From positions 186,001 through 250,000 of the forward strand of contig JAIWND010000019.1 of assembly GCA_025330725.1 (NCBI GenBank): 64,000 nucleotides of DNA, written 5' to 3'. The DNA comes from Chlamydoabsidia padenii (Eukaryota > Mucoromycota > Mucoromycetes > Mucorales > Cunninghamellaceae). A model generated the notes under the pieces. That model had not been told where the DNA came from. It did not search any database and worked only from the letters and a program-made list of their open reading frames with translations. Of the stretch, positions 23,350 through 36,025 are shown piece after piece. The position numbers were made by a program, and so were the translations under genes. Position 1 is the first letter of the stretch, and the number at the start of each line of letters is the position of its first letter.

Positions 23350-26300
23350 TCATTCCAAAGAAGTATTGTCGCCATGTTGCACGTCCTTGTATTCGTTTCC
23401 ATCATCCTTTGCAGTATTATCCAAGGACACCTGTTGTTCTAGACCGTGATGCTGTTGTTCTTCTGTTGTGTCATGGATCGTATAGGATGAGTGTTCGTCT
23501 TCACATGTAGATGTTCCCGAATAGTTATCAGAGTTGATCAAGGGTAGTAGTTTTTCCACCTCTATTAAAACATTGTGTCATTAGTATTTCACTTTTTTTT
23601 CCATCTATACCCAAGTTTACTTTGAATCAAATGTTTTCCATAAGTGTATTTCTTCAATGATTGCAAATGAGGTCTGATCTTGTTCACCAGCAATTCACGT
23701 TGATTGTCATCCACAACATCCAACATTTTTTGGACAACATAATTGGCGTATTGGTCCTTCATCATCGTCACCAGAGGATAAGATCTATAAAGAAGAAGAG
23801 TTAGAAAAAGGGGTAATCATGGATAAAATGTTTTTTTTCTTTTCTTTCTTACCCATCAGGCCTAGATTGCAGTACTTCTTCAATCAATAATTGTCTATCG
23901 CGTTTAGAGCCATGATCCACACATTTTTCCACCACGTTACTGGCGAATTTATGCTTGCTGAGCTGGAGGACTTGACCACGAATCTTGCTGATCACTATCG
24001 CCTTGTCGGTTGGACGACCACGTTCGAGGATATGCTGAATAACGTAGTTGCCGTATTGATCTTGGACGAGTTGGCCAGTACAGCGATGAAGTTCTTCCAA
24101 GAGAGGACCAGTTTGCACATCAGTACAATGTTCAAACATGCGTTGGATGACACGACAGCCATAGGGGTGAGTAGCCAAATTGTAAGCTTGTCCATGGAAG
24201 GCATCAATGATAAATTGTATATGGATTGCAGGCACACGTTCGATAGCCTATTGAATAAGATGTTCCATGGTTAGATTTTTACATTTGAATAAAGATGATA
24301 TGGATTACCTTTTGGATGACATGATTGCCATTTTGATCCTTGATACATTTGAGCACACACCCATCCAATTCACTGACGAGTTTTGCTTGTTGTTCAGTCA
24401 AGACGTGTTCCAATGCCTATTATGTAAAGTAAACAAGGTGAGGTGAATCAACCATTATTGAGTCACATACAACTGTATCTTTTCTTACCTTTTGGACAAC
24501 ACGACATCCATACATTTGTAAAGATAATGATATGACATGACCTTCCATCTGTTTGGCCAAAATTGTCTTTTGCATTTGATTACCTAAATATAAAGGCTCA
24601 TTAGTATTTACCACTACCCTTTTTTTCTTTTCTTTTCTTTTTCTTACCATGTTCAAAGAATTTCTGCAAGACATAATTACCAAAGACGTCCGTCATCAGT
24701 TGAAGAGCATTAGGGAGCACTTCTTCAAATACCAGTTGCTTTTCTTCACTGTTGGCGGTTTCGAGTTTTTGTTGGATAAATCGAGAGCCATGTTGGTCAC
24801 CACTGAATTCCACAATATGTTCCGCGATATCCTTGAGTTCATACTTTTTGTTCTTGGAGTTCCTAAATTCTTCCAACAAGGCGCTACGAATGTTGAGTGA
24901 CATGTCTTGAGAATTGCCTGATTGTTGTTGAGCGGCTGAAGATGCTGCAGTATGTCCATTTGTCAAATCTTGGGCGGCATGATTACGCATACGGTGAGAC
25001 GAGTTCATATTGCCTGTACTTGAGCCAAAACCACCAGATCCGTGTTGCTGTTGTTGTTGTTGCTGGATTTGCTGCTGAATCAGTAGTTGTTGACGAGCAG
25101 CCAAGAGTTGCTGTTGTTGCTGTTGAATGAGTAATTGTTGTTGTTGCATCTGTTGTAAGGGCAGAAGATTCTTGTTGTTTGTTCCAGTTACATCATTATC
25201 GCCAAAAACAAATTGATTATCAGGAAAACCGGCAGGATCGACACCGGCAGGAGCAGTAAGAGGCCCAGAGGGTCCAAAAGCCATTGAAGCTAAAAAAAAA
25301 AAAAAAAAAAAAAAAAAGGAAGAACGGTGTAAGGTGTCATTTGAATCACGGTCAGTATACTGTTTCCACCCTTCACCTGTGTCTATCTTCATTTCTCTTA
25401 CCTTGTTGACGTCGATACATATCCCTATTCGACCAACGGCCATCGTTTCCATTCGTATCACCACTACGGCCATCATTCATATCTGGTATAGAGGACAAAG
25501 GAGGAGTTGGGAAAGGTTGTGTTGAGCCATAAAGCTGAGGACTACCAAGATTACTTCCACTACCATGATAAGGACTAGTGTACCCAGAGGAAGGTTGTTG
25601 TTGTTGTTGTTGTTGTTGCATACGAAGAGCCTGTTGTTGTAAATATCGTGTATGTTGAATCATTCCATAATCGTCCTATTAGAAAAAGAGAGAAAGAGAG
25701 TGTCGAGATGAGTTCAAATGAAGCCTATACTTCAACAGCAAGTTTTCATACACTTACCTCGGTATTCAATCCAAAGGATCCAAATTGCTTGGCCAACATT
25801 TCGGTTTGAATATTTGCGTTCCCATTGTAATCATTTTCGTCAACACCGTTAGCACCATTATTGTTATAATTTCTTCCTGGAGGTGTAGAGTTGGATCGCG
25901 CTGGAGGAGGAATCGAAGCAAACTTGTTACGTAAAGGAGGAGACAAGGCAACCAAGGCATTCACTCGGTTGATATGGTTTCGGTCGGATTCGTCCATGTT
26001 TCTTGCCATGGATTGTTCATTTGAGTCCCCGCCATTTTCATCGTGAAGAGAATAATGTTGTTGTAGTTGCTGTTGTTGTTGAGGGTGGTGGTACATTGAT
26101 GATGATGCAGCGAGTAAAGCATCGTATTCAACATTATCCAAATCGTTTGCATCCGAGCCATTCATCTGAGCTTGTCGTTGTCGAGCTTGTTGTTGTTGGA
26201 GGGCAAACAATGGTGAAGGGGTTCGTGGGAAATCCTACAAATAAAAGTAAAATAAAACAAAACATTAGTATCCAGATCATCGTCATTGTTATGATATCCC

Positions 26301-26972
26301 ACAACATATACTTCTTACCTCTTGAATGATATCAACTAAATTACGCCCACGCCTGTTGTTAGCATCATCATTGATTTTCATCTTGTTCCGTTGTTGGTGG
26401 TGTAGTTGCTGTTGTTGGGCATAGAGAGCAGCAGGATGATCATAATCTAATTAAAACGTTTCATTGTGTTAGTTGGTATCCTTGATACATCAAACTAATC
26501 ATCCACTTACTATTTCCACCATCCCAAAGTTGTTTCCAAGCATCTTTAGATTGGTGATGGCGAGAATCCATTTTTGATCCCATGTACATATCTTGATAAT
26601 TACCCAATGTATCACCAGAATCATTGTTATTCTCTTGATGAAGTTCCGTTTGGCTACCATGTCTTGAATGTACCGCGTTTCTTTGTTGATACAATGCCCG
26701 GCTAGGTGGAGCGCTACTGGATCGGTCATCATTAGGGAATAAATTGGAGGTGCCAGAAGCCAAAAACAAGTCATAATCATTATCATATTTTCCTTGAAGT
26801 AAAGCCGCAAGCTACAAAAAGAGAAAAAGAGAGGAAGGATGAGTATGAAGCATTGTCAGACTATAAATATGATGCTTACCTGTCCTTGAGGTTGATTTGT
26901 CGCCTTGGGTTGATGCAGGTCGTATCGTCGGCCATTGGGAGGATGAGTTTCGTCGAAAAACCTTGGCATCAT
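23350..26972 (-). CDS. Pumilio-family (PUF) RNA-binding protein
   Basis: Eleven minus-strand exons: 26880-26972, 26511-26811, 26319-26446, 25758-26234, 25402-25675, 24648-25289, 24489-24583, 24309-24416, 23853-24247, 23621-23784, 23350-23561; 962 residues. The long N-terminus is Gln/Asn-rich and disordered. The PUM homology domain (about 560-895) has eight repeats such as [80 protein letters not shown] and [11 protein letters not shown], then YGKHLIQK. These repeats bind UGUR-type elements in mRNA 3' UTRs and repress or localise transcripts in the cytoplasm. Several introns fall within or between repeats. A short Gln/Asp-rich tail follows. Family call very confident; target set unknown. Confidence 0.94.
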
Positions 26973-27695
26973 CTTTTTTTAATACGGATAATATAAAACA
27001 AACAAGGGAGAAGAGAGAATATATAGTAATAAAATGAAAAGGAACCTTATCAAACTGTTACAAACAACTTGATGGGTTCGCTTATTAAATAAAGAGACTT
27101 TACAAATTAAATACAACGAAACAGTCTCTTCGATAAAAGGAGAGAAGGTTGGGATATGTATATATATACAAAGAAGAAGAAGGTGTAGGATGAAGTTTTA
27201 CAATGGGATAAGAAGAAAGATGGAGAAGGAAGGGAAGTAAAAAAAAAAAAAAAAAAGTCAAACAAACAAAAAGTAAAATTTTATAGTAGCGCGACATTTC
27301 ATACGGCGTTTCATTTTTCACACCCCGTAAAAATGACTGGGCTTGATCACACCATAGGGCATTAATTTAGTACCCGTATAAACTAAATGGATCGAGTCGT
27401 TAGAAGTTGTCCTTTTTTAATGGAACGATGCATTTGCAAAGTAACCAATAAAAAAAAAAAATTCCAGTCCATCCCCACCAAACACATACATAGATGCTTC
27501 CCCAAAAATATTGATGGTATGATAATAAGACAATGAGTATATATTGAGTTGAATGATATATAATAGCACAAAGTGTATAAAGACTAAACTAAGGAGTATG
27601 AATATGTGAATAAATAAAAAGAGAGAGAGACTAATAATATGATATACTATAACTAATACCAGAAGGATACAATGGTGGCCATGATCAATTGAGGC
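26973..27695. other. Intergenic region upstream of the Pumilio gene
   Basis: Between the Pumilio start and the 3' end of the Ndt80-like gene (both minus). It has an A tract at about 27240-27256 and a CGGCGTTTCATTT variant of the recurrent element at 27304-27316. No gene seen. Confidence 0.45.
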
Positions 27696-29045
27696 TTACG
27701 AGGATTGTGGTTGGCGTTCGCTCGAAGGGATGGTATCGTATTTTCTAGTGCTGAAAGGAGTTGTAGGCGTAGGAGGAGCACCGTTGGAAGGAGGAAGATG
27801 ATGATGATGAAGTTGAGCATGATGATGATGTTGTTGCTGCTGTTGTTGCTGTTGTTGTTGTTGAGAGAAGTAAGAGGCATGATGATCAGTAGAAGGTGAA
27901 GGAACAGATCCAGCAGAGTGATATCGCGACCTTGACCATTCGCCATGAGGATCATTGTTGGGATTCATAGGCATCGAGCGGATACTGAGGTGTGGAGGAG
28001 GTTTGTTGTTTATTGAGTGTTGTTGTTGTTGTTGCTGCAGAGAGTAATCATGCCCAGTAGAATACATATCAGGCGGAGATGATTCGGAAGAAGTAGGTTC
28101 AGACATGGAGTGGACCATATAAGGTTGTTGATTATTGGTAGAAAGTCCAGTCGATGATACTGAAGATGATGATGCAGTGGTTGTCGTTGATGATGATGCA
28201 CTATGAGTCAATGCCAATCCAGGATGATGTGCCGAGCTGGTAGGTGTTGGCAAAGGGACATGAGGTGAAGTCATCATCATGCCATGAGAGAAAGGTCCAC
28301 TTGGGTATGGGCTGTAGTAGCCATAAGGAACACCGTATTCAGGACCACCACCAGGGGGACCGTTGGACATCATAGCAGGTGGTGTCATGGGTGCTTTGGG
28401 ATAATGGCTGTTGTATCGATCATCATCACCTGCCGCTGCCGCTGCCGCCGCCGCCACCATCATGCTTGCATTCGAGTGTTGTACTGTACGATCTTGACTA
28501 TCGGCATAATGACCAGGACTTCGACCACGGACCACCAAGGGAGACGAAACACACGAGGCCACAGACACCCGTTCACCTTCGTGCGTTTCAGCATAGAGTT
28601 CGACCACCACTACATAGTATTGTTGAGCAGCACGACGTTTCCCATTGTTGGCAGTGGCGGTTTTGAATTGAATACGTTCAAAGGTGGCGATGTTTTGAGT
28701 GTTGCCAACTGAGCTGAGACTGAGATTTCCACCAGGAGCAATTGGTTTAGCTTCAGGCGTCATTTGTGGTCCCTTGTCCCGTTTTGGGGTGTGTTGAACC
28801 AGATCGATGGGTTTATCACTTGTGGAAACCCGAGCGGAGATACCCAAGACAAATCGAGCCACTGGTTGAAGACCATGTCGAGCAGTTTGTACATAACATT
28901 GAAGTTCATGTTCCCCATAGTAATGATTGATGCCATGGATACCAAAGGTGCTACTAACTTGAAAGTAGTTTCGTCGATAACAAGTCCAATCATTGTCGGC
29001 CAAGAAGAAGCCACGATCCATTTTTGATTGTACGCGCACTGTCAA

Positions 29046-29096
<51 letters not shown>

Positions 29097-30043
29097 AATG
29101 AGCTAAAAAATTAAGGAGTGATTTTAAATGATTAATACAACTTACAAATTAGTTCGATCAGGAGAATACAGGTTATCCAGAGGTTTAGCAGCACTGAAGG
29201 AAGGACCCGTTTCAGTAGGGAAGATGGAGTTGTCAGCTCTTTGCCTTTTCCTTGGCGCTACAGGATAAGGTGTGGAAGAGAAGGAGGAGACATAAGAGTG
29301 ACGGGACCTTTTGTCATTGGTAACTGAATCATCATCCGTTAGCATCGAATTGGGTCGAGGAGTTCCTGGTTGTGATAAAACCATCAAACTATAAAAGAAT
29401 GACAGATACAAGTTAATAACAAATCCCCCTCCTTATTCATCATTGTCAAACTTGTTTTTGTTTTTTCTTACCCTGGTAATCTTGAATCTTGTTCATTTTT
29501 TCCAGTAGTGTTCATGTAACTAGTAGGAGGTGGGGGAGCATTGGAGCCAACAGAGCCTGGGTATGAATGCCTATATAATAATGATAAATATGTTTTGTAC
29601 TACAATTAGATTCACATGACTCCAAAACGCCCGATTTTTTTTTCTTTTCCCAAGTCCCGCCGTTTTATCTTCAGTCGTCTTCTTCAATCCACAACGAGTA
29701 TGCTAACTCGTTGGTGAAACCAAAAGTTGCACCAAAAAAGCGGCATCAAAACGCATAATTGACAGAAGAGAAGACCACTGACCTTTTTCACTCTGTTTCC
29801 CTTTTTTTCCCCCACCACCCCTTGTCCAATGGTTATTTTGATAGGTACTTACAAAGGTGGATGCATCATAGTGTTGTGTGAATAAGAGTATGGTTGATGA
29901 GGATTCATGGTTGGTGTTGGTGAATAATTGTCGCCTTGAGAAGTGTTGTTGTTGTTGTTGGTAATAGGGCTTTCGCTAAGTGAAGGGCTTTGTAATGGTG
30001 GTTGACTGATTTGCCATTCCTTGGTTGCTTGTACTGAGTTCAT
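27696..30043 (-). CDS. Ndt80/PhoG-type DNA-binding transcription factor
   Basis: Minus-strand exons 29853-30043, 29472-29570, 29146-29388, 27696-29046; 627 residues. The DNA-binding Ig-fold starts near residue 178 (VQSKMDRGFFLADNDWTCYRRNYFQ is the hallmark, partly quoted as RGFFLADNDWTCYRRNYF) and runs to about 350 (YYVVVVELYAET, SPLVVRGRSPGHY). This fold is shared by Ndt80, Vib-1 and XprG, which control meiosis, nutrient-starvation responses and secreted proteases. The flanks are disordered, rich in Pro, Ser, His and poly-Gln. A basic PRKRQR patch before the domain may be a nuclear signal. The last intron contains a run of 46 A/T. Family sure; biological role not deducible. Confidence 0.92.
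29047..29145 (-). repeat. 46-nt homopolymer inside an intron
   Basis: Uninterrupted A at 29049-29094 on the plus strand, i.e. T in the transcript, immediately before the 3' splice site of the last intron of the Ndt80-like gene. Confidence 0.8.
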
Positions 30044-30330
30044 TTTAAACGTGTTTCAAGTATAATAAGAGAGAAGAGAAGGGTAAGGTAGGTGGTTGAG
30101 TATAGAAGAGGGTATTAAGTTTTAAAAAAAAGGTGGCAAAATGTAACAGGGGAAGAATGACCAGTCCAATTCAAATAGTTTGCAGAGATCAATAAAGTCA
30201 AGAGGGTGTAATAAATAAGGAAGAAGGGAAAAAAGAGAGAGAAGAGAGAGAAAGAAAGAAAAAAAGAGCAAGGAAAGGGATTTTAAAAAAGTGAAGAGGG
30301 AAAAAAGAGGTGAACTCAAATTTGGAGTTT

Positions 30331-30348
30331 GCGGGGTTTGAATATTTT
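30331..30348 (-). promoter_or_regulatory. Recurrent element upstream of the Ndt80-like gene
   Basis: GCGGGGTTTGAATATTTT on the plus strand, 288 bp upstream of the start codon. Confidence 0.4.
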
Positions 30349-31192
30349 GTCGAGCTTAAAAACTCAATATTCAAAAAGGAGGGCTTAATCACATTATAGA
30401 TAATATAGGCTAATTCCCACTTGATTTTTCCATTTCTCGTTGGGGGGATTGGTTTGAAAGGAAAAAAGATGATACTAATGATAATAATGTGTCCTTATCA
30501 CTGCCACCCATTCTGTTGAAATGAAAAAGGATCGACAGTGAAACACCCGGGCAGAGAAGAATGCCCACACTGGCGCGAAATCCGATTTCACAAACTTGAC
30601 CTGATTACTACAATCACTACAGTTGAGATGAAGCAAGTAACTCTACTTGGACCAGCATGTTTATATGAAATTGGGTTACTGGGGTCACTCTCGAAAATCT
30701 ATTTATAGTAACTCCGCTTGCTTGATTTTAAAACGATGTGGTTACCTCGTTTGATGATCCTTTCCAAGATGGCTTGATCAATTGTGATGTTTATGTCCGT
30801 GAAGGTTGAAATGATGATGAAACTTACTGAAGAGTGTGTAATATCCATTGGTGTGAATTTCATCATTATATAAGAAACATCTTTCAGTTTCCATGACCAC
30901 TCACCCCCCCCTTTTTTTAAATCTTCCATCCTATTTAAGCAATATCGTCCCGAATCAGAGTATATCAATCTGCCAGTTTTTTCTTATTTACTCTATTTAA
31001 ATCTCAGCAGCCAATCGATCTTTCCCATCGTTCCCACACATTCATTCTTTTTCACTGGCAATGCCTATTGCTTTCTTCGGGTCTGAGCGCAATGGGATGA
31101 TGAACAGCAATGGGTTATATCAAAGGAGAGAGAAAAAAAACCTATGTTGTCTGTGCGTTCTTTTCGTTTAACATGGGTAACATATAAGAGGA

Positions 31193-31212
31193 ATTCCCCG
31201 TAAACGGGGAAT
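31193..31212. repeat. 20-bp perfect palindrome ATTCCCCGT-AA-ACGGGGAAT
   Basis: Nine-bp perfect arms around AA. Unlike the recurrent element, the core is CCCCGT/ACGGGG. No gene start nearby. Confidence 0.6.
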
Positions 31213-31286
31213 AGAGAAAGTTGTCAACATAATGCCTCATCGACACAAAAAAGAAAACAACAACGTGATAACAAAGTTAAGGGTCA

Positions 31287-31321
<35 letters not shown>

Positions 31322-33056
31322 CAAAAAGCGCGCTGATGCTTCTCATTTCTCCCGAATAAGACTAGATCATAGTTGGACAAACAGAGGACTCGTTTTCTCC
31401 CTTCCCTCATTGATAGACCTTTTTACTATCATTATCTCAAAGCCCTTTGCCTTGAAAGGATCGTAACCGGATGTGCACACCGAACTGGATCCATGTACGA
31501 AATAAAGGCGGGGATACGAAAATATATGCATATTCCAGCGGCGCCTCAATTTAGAGTGGTGGTGTGGCCCCTGATTTTTTTTTCTGGGTTACAGAAGAAC
31601 CCTTGGATACAAAAAGTCTAGTCTTCATTGGTACAACAAGTAATTATGTGAACAATGCATATTAGCATGGTACAATGCCAATGCACAGAAAATCATGCAA
31701 GTCATGTCACCATGCAAAAAAAAAAAAAAAAAAAAAAAAGAAAGGTGTATTCAACTTGGTAGCCCCTGGTATCACCCTTTTCCCTCGGGGTTTGTCGCGT
31801 GGCGATAAACACACAAAGTTTAAAAGCAGAATGGTTAGTGTTTACTGAAAAAAAAAAAAAAAAAAGAAAGGAGGTGGTTCACTTTACAACTTTACTTGTC
31901 ATACAATATTGTCCATGTTTGACTGACATGTACTCAGCATATCGGAAAGTCCATACATGTCGATAAAATAGACTGAGGCAACCAAGGGTTGGTGAATAGA
32001 GTTTACGTTTCAAGTGAATACGATATGTGTGTTGTCTAGCTAGTTTTAAACAGAATCGATGGCGATGTCGCATATCCTGTCAAAGATCAAAAATGTAACA
32101 GTGACCAAATGTACTAGCTACAAAAATAAACTAGTGATGATAATAATGATGATCTTTATTAATAATGTTTCAAATATTATTGCTAAACTACAGTTAACTA
32201 TTCTATAGCTGAATCGTTATTTCCGCCATTAGTCATGCGATCCAGTCAAATACATACTTGAGAGACAAAACAGTATTTTCCATATCAAACTCAAGGTATA
32301 AGATGGTCATTTGTGATTTGTATATGTACCTTGAGCAGTTGAGTAGCCTTAGTATCTATGTCATGTCATCGTGTATTGTCCCGCCCTAATGAGACTTGGT
32401 ACTGTTAAAACCTTTGTCGCTGGCTCTTTTTTACTTCTGTTCTTCATTTGTCATCGGTGATATTATTGGTATTGGAGTAAAGAAGATAAAAGCCTGTAAT
32501 TATATCGAGATAGTCGCCAACCTTGTTGTTTTCGCCTAGTGTAGATTAGTATTGACAATGAGCACACCAAGTAGCCAAAGTCAGCTATTCTTCGCAAGTT
32601 CCGTCAATATATGGTCCACGGTGATTGCTAACGTGGCCTATCAATTATACGCTTTGTTACTTCATAAGTGTTGTACATATCAAGAGAATGGGTTTCACTT
32701 ACCTTGCCCGTCTATTGAATTGTGTATCAGTCAAGGATGACTGCATTAATATTATAAAGAATGGAAAGAAGGAGGTCGTGAAAAAAAAAAAAAAAAAAAA
32801 AAAAAAACCCCAATGGGGTTGAAAAGGGGCGGCATTTGTATTTATGTGACAAGGTGCTTGCCTTGAAAAAAAATCATGCATATCGGGAACATGAAGAGAG
32901 AAAACTTGATATACCTATCATTGGTCAAACAGTGACTACCTAAGTTATATGTAATATGAATTCACACATATGATTACCATGTCTTTCCTAGTTGGCACTC
33001 TAGTCCATTCCATTAAATCTTTTAATCGTGGGTTTGTGGGTTCAAGTCGATCTATT

Positions 33057-33069
33057 ATTTTAAATCCCG
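33057..33069 (+). promoter_or_regulatory. Recurrent element upstream of the WS/DGAT gene
   Basis: ATTTTAAATCCCG, about 165 bp upstream of the start codon. Confidence 0.4.
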
Positions 33070-33234
33070 TCGGTAAGTTATCCAAGGAAAACGATTTTTT
33101 TTTCCTGTTTCTCTTCATTCGCTTCTCACTCAACACTATACACTCAAATACGGACCACCTAATTTATACACTTTCGTCTCTGATATAACAATAATATTAC
33201 GTGACACTTACTTTAGAATAACACATAAGGCAGA

Positions 33235-34845
33235 ATGGAATGGAATTTACAAAAGGAACTTGGGCAACATCTCTCTGGCATGGACAATATGTTTTTCCAA
33301 CTTGAACATCCACGGCGACTATTGACGATTTGTAGTGCATGGCTATTTAATGAACGACTGGATACTACTACTGTCTTGACATCCTTAAAGAACCTATGCG
33401 CTCATTACCCACGGTTTTGTCTCGTTCCCCGAAGCACTGGCACTTGTTTGGAGACCCCCATTTGGTCTCGCCCACAACGAAATTGGTCAATCAAGGATAA
33501 TGTCAAATTCCACACATTGGATGAACCTACTCAACAATGTTTACAAAAATACATCGCCTCTCAGGTAAACCCCCCGAAAAAACATGTGGTGGGAAAAATG
33601 AATGTATGCAATTGCTCAACTTATTTTTTTATATATGTCATTTATTAGTATTCCATGCCATTCGACTTTGATAAACCATTGTGGCAAGTCCATTTTATCA
33701 CCGGTCTTCAAGGAAACCAATCAGCCTTTTTATGGAAAGCCCACCATAGTATGTCGGATGGTGTGGGTATCATGAAGGCAGTTATGGCAACAACTACCTC
33801 TTTAAATGCGGATAAAGAAACTCGACAACAGATGGAACAACTTGAACAACGACGACTATCGAAACAAGGTCAAAACGGATCACCACCACCGGAAGTACAA
33901 GATAAAGGCACTTGGCTAACTGACAAGGCAAAACATAGTATTGGGACACTCTGGGTTCAAGTGATGGCGTGGTTTGTGTGGGTTTGGCATACACTGATGA
34001 TAATACAACAACAAGTGTATCATGAACTATGGACAGCAAGCTTATTCTTGGAACCCTTGCTTCTCCTTCCCATTCGACTTGTGGCACCAATGAATCGCGA
34101 TATGTACTACGACCAGGACCAGACTTTCGATAAACTGATTGGGTGGACACACGACATGGCTATGGCGGACATTCACAAGATACGATATACACTTGGAGGC
34201 GCGGATTGCACTGTGAACGACGTGATGTTAATGATCTTTGGGCGTACGATTGGACGGTATATAAAACAGCAACAACAAAAGGTGCCCTCGACAAGTCTCC
34301 GTGTCATCATCCCGCTCTCCTTTAGACTACCTACAGATTGGTCAATGAAGAATGTGGTGACAGGTAATATGGTGAAAGTGGACACGGGCAACAACGATAC
34401 AACAACAGCAACTTTACTCTACAACATCCACCGTCGTATGATGAGTGTCAAACAATCCGTCATGCCATTCGCCATCTATCACCTATTTGTCCAGATCATT
34501 CTTCGATACTTTCCTTTTTTGATGATGCCCCTCTGGCTTCAGCATTGGTACACTGATCTGCCCGTGGCCGTCTTCACCAACATTGCTGGCCCGACCGAAT
34601 CGACTTTTTTTGGTGGGAACGAAATGGAACGATTCCATGTGTTACCGCCTCAAGCTGGTAAAGGATCTATCAGTGTTGGGTTGGTATCGTATTGTGACAA
34701 GGTGAATGTGTCCATGTTGACGGATAATCATCCTGCTTACCCTGACTTGGCAAATCGTCTCTGCCAACTCTTTGTGTCCGAATTCAATGCGGTGCTTGCT
34801 GAAGCTAATTCGGTTCATAGTAATAGTATCAGTAATTGTAAATAG
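33235..34845 (+). CDS. WS/DGAT-type O-acyltransferase
   Basis: Exons 33235-33564 and 33649-34845 (phase 0 intron); 508 residues. The N-terminal half has the acyltransferase motif HHxxxDG as HHSMSDG (142-148). A conserved approach PFDFDKPLWQVHFI precedes it, as in wax ester synthase/diacylglycerol acyltransferases. The C-terminal half carries the usual DUF1298-type NVVTGNMVKV, FTNIAGPTE and ISVGLVSYCDKVNVSM segments. A hydrophobic stretch near 240-290 (VQVMAWFVWVWHTLMII, FLEPLLLLPIRLV) suggests membrane attachment. Family members esterify fatty alcohols or diacylglycerol with acyl-CoA to make wax esters or triacylglycerol. Substrate not predictable here. A clear single-intron gene. Confidence 0.9.
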
Positions 34846-35229
34846 AATATGTATTGTTAACTAAACCTGTATATAAATAAATAAAGAAACCAAGTTAAAA
34901 GATGGTCTTGTTTGTTTTGATTTGCCTTTTGTGTTTATGGGAAGTATGCGGGTTGGCTCATGGCGGGATTTGAATTTTTATTAGCTCAGGGGCAAAACGG
35001 AAAGGATGATCATCAGGTCCCTTGAATCCACCCATTCAAATTGACATCCTACTTAATATTGGTCAGACCGTCATTCAAAAGAGTAGGTCCAATAAATGCA
35101 AGTAAAACTCTATGTCTTTATTTAATAATAAAAAACAAGTTTTAAACAGATAATGGGTAAAAAGTACAAGATATAAAGATGGGTAAAAAAAAAAGAAGAG
35201 GAGGGTTAATCTAATAAGGATCATGGTAT
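34846..35229. other. Convergent intergenic region with a recurrent element
   Basis: Short 3' region between convergent genes. It contains GGCGGGATTTGAATTTTT at 34962-34979, an excellent match to the recurrent element although no start codon is near. Confidence 0.5.
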
Positions 35230-35460
35230 TTAGAGGCATAAATCACAGCATTCTTCAGTGGCACAACAACACATTTCGCAAGCCAAGCAGCCAACAAGAC
35301 AAGTCAGACATCCACTGGATCCATTATTGTTCTGAGGAGGAGCTTGTTGGTAGACAGTATTTGGTGGAGGAGGAGGTTGATAATATCCTTGTTGTGGTGG
35401 TTGACCATAGTAGGCTTGTTGAGGAGGTGGAGGACTGTTATAATATTGTTGTTGATTCAT
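35230..35460 (-). CDS. CYSTM-type Cys-rich small protein (copy 1)
   Basis: Single-exon, 76 residues. The N-terminal ~48 residues are Gln/Pro/Tyr-rich (QQAYYGQPPQQGYY). The C-terminus is a hydrophobic Cys-rich module, CLTCLVGCLACEMCCCATE, which fits the CYSTM (cysteine-rich transmembrane module) family found in stress-tolerance proteins of plants and fungi such as yeast YDL012C. CYSTM proteins are tail-anchored, often plasma-membrane proteins. A related gene lies at 37560-37959, separated only by a glycosyltransferase-like gene. Family call from composition and layout; role not known. Confidence 0.8.
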   Translation of the reverse strand: MNQQQYYNSPPPPQQAYYGQPPQQGYYQPPPPPNTVYQQAPPQNNNGSSGCLTCLVGCLACEMCCCATEECCDLCL

Positions 35461-36025
35461 ATTGATTGTTTAGCGAAGAAGAAAGAAAAAAAAAAGAAGG
35501 GGGGGACTGTATTTAAATAGTTTTTTTTATTTTGCCTTTCTATAGAGGTTTTATTTCGCTCAATAGAGTTATTTTTAACTTTTTGCATGATCACATTTTT
35601 CAAAACCCGATTTTTTTCTTCCAAAGAGGTTCAGCTTGGTCTTGGCACAACGGTAATCCAAGGTCATCATGCCGTTCCAAATATATCTAGTCCGAAAGGG
35701 GAGGCGTCATTGCCAAGACGGAATATCACCATTTTTATCATTTCGTAAACTTTATACCGGAGGTGAGCAGTGGCTGAAGACCATGATGATGACTTTTGAA
35801 TAACCCCTATTGTGTTTCAGATACTATTATATAGATATCATACACATGCATTACATGAAAAAGACTTTCAGCATACATATGTATCAAGCTACCACATCAA
35901 CAATAACAAAGAGAGAGAGAGAGACAAATAGACATTGGTTTTTAATTGTTAAAAAGAGGGAATACATGCATATATATACATATATATATATATATATTAC
36001 AAATACAGAAGACTATACTAATTAA
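35461..36025. other. Intergenic region upstream of CYSTM copy 1
   Basis: Contains the promoter element near 35600 with a TGCATGATCA neighbour, and an AT microsatellite at about 35970-35998. No gene seen. Confidence 0.45.
35596..35610 (-). promoter_or_regulatory. Recurrent element upstream of CYSTM copy 1
   Basis: TTTTTCAAAACCCGA on the plus strand, about 136 bp upstream of the start; TTGCATGATCA lies just beside it. Confidence 0.45.

Larger units (their letters stand above)
30044..33234. other. Gene-poor 3.2-kb region
   Basis: No gene could be supported. Contents: recurrent elements at 30331 and 33057, a 20-bp perfect palindrome at 31193-31212, T/A homopolymers at about 31291-31321, 31718-31739, 31848-31864 and 32781-32806, and short frames (30699-30968 minus, 31879-32073 minus, 32558-32740 plus) without recognisable features. 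Confidence 0.5.

Noticed and set aside
23891..24274. 127-codon plus-strand frame
   Set aside because: Antisense shadow of the Pumilio repeats.
28284..28712. 142-codon plus-strand frame
   Set aside because: Antisense shadow of the Ndt80-like coding exon.
30699..30968. 89-codon minus-strand frame
   Set aside because: No recognisable features, no partner exons, and located in a gene-less stretch.
31879..32073. 64-codon basic minus-strand frame (MRHRHRFCLKLARQHTYRIH start)
   Set aside because: Protein-like but isolated; an AG just upstream hints at a 3' exon, yet no upstream exon could be found.
32558..32740. 60-codon plus-strand frame (MSTPSSQSQLFF start)
   Set aside because: No family, no consistent downstream exon, short.
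32985..33055. tRNA-Lys-like stretch (CTTTTAATC ... GTGGGTTCAAGTC)
   Set aside because: The T-arm and anticodon stem do not pair and no acceptor stem is present; at best a degenerate tRNA-derived fragment.
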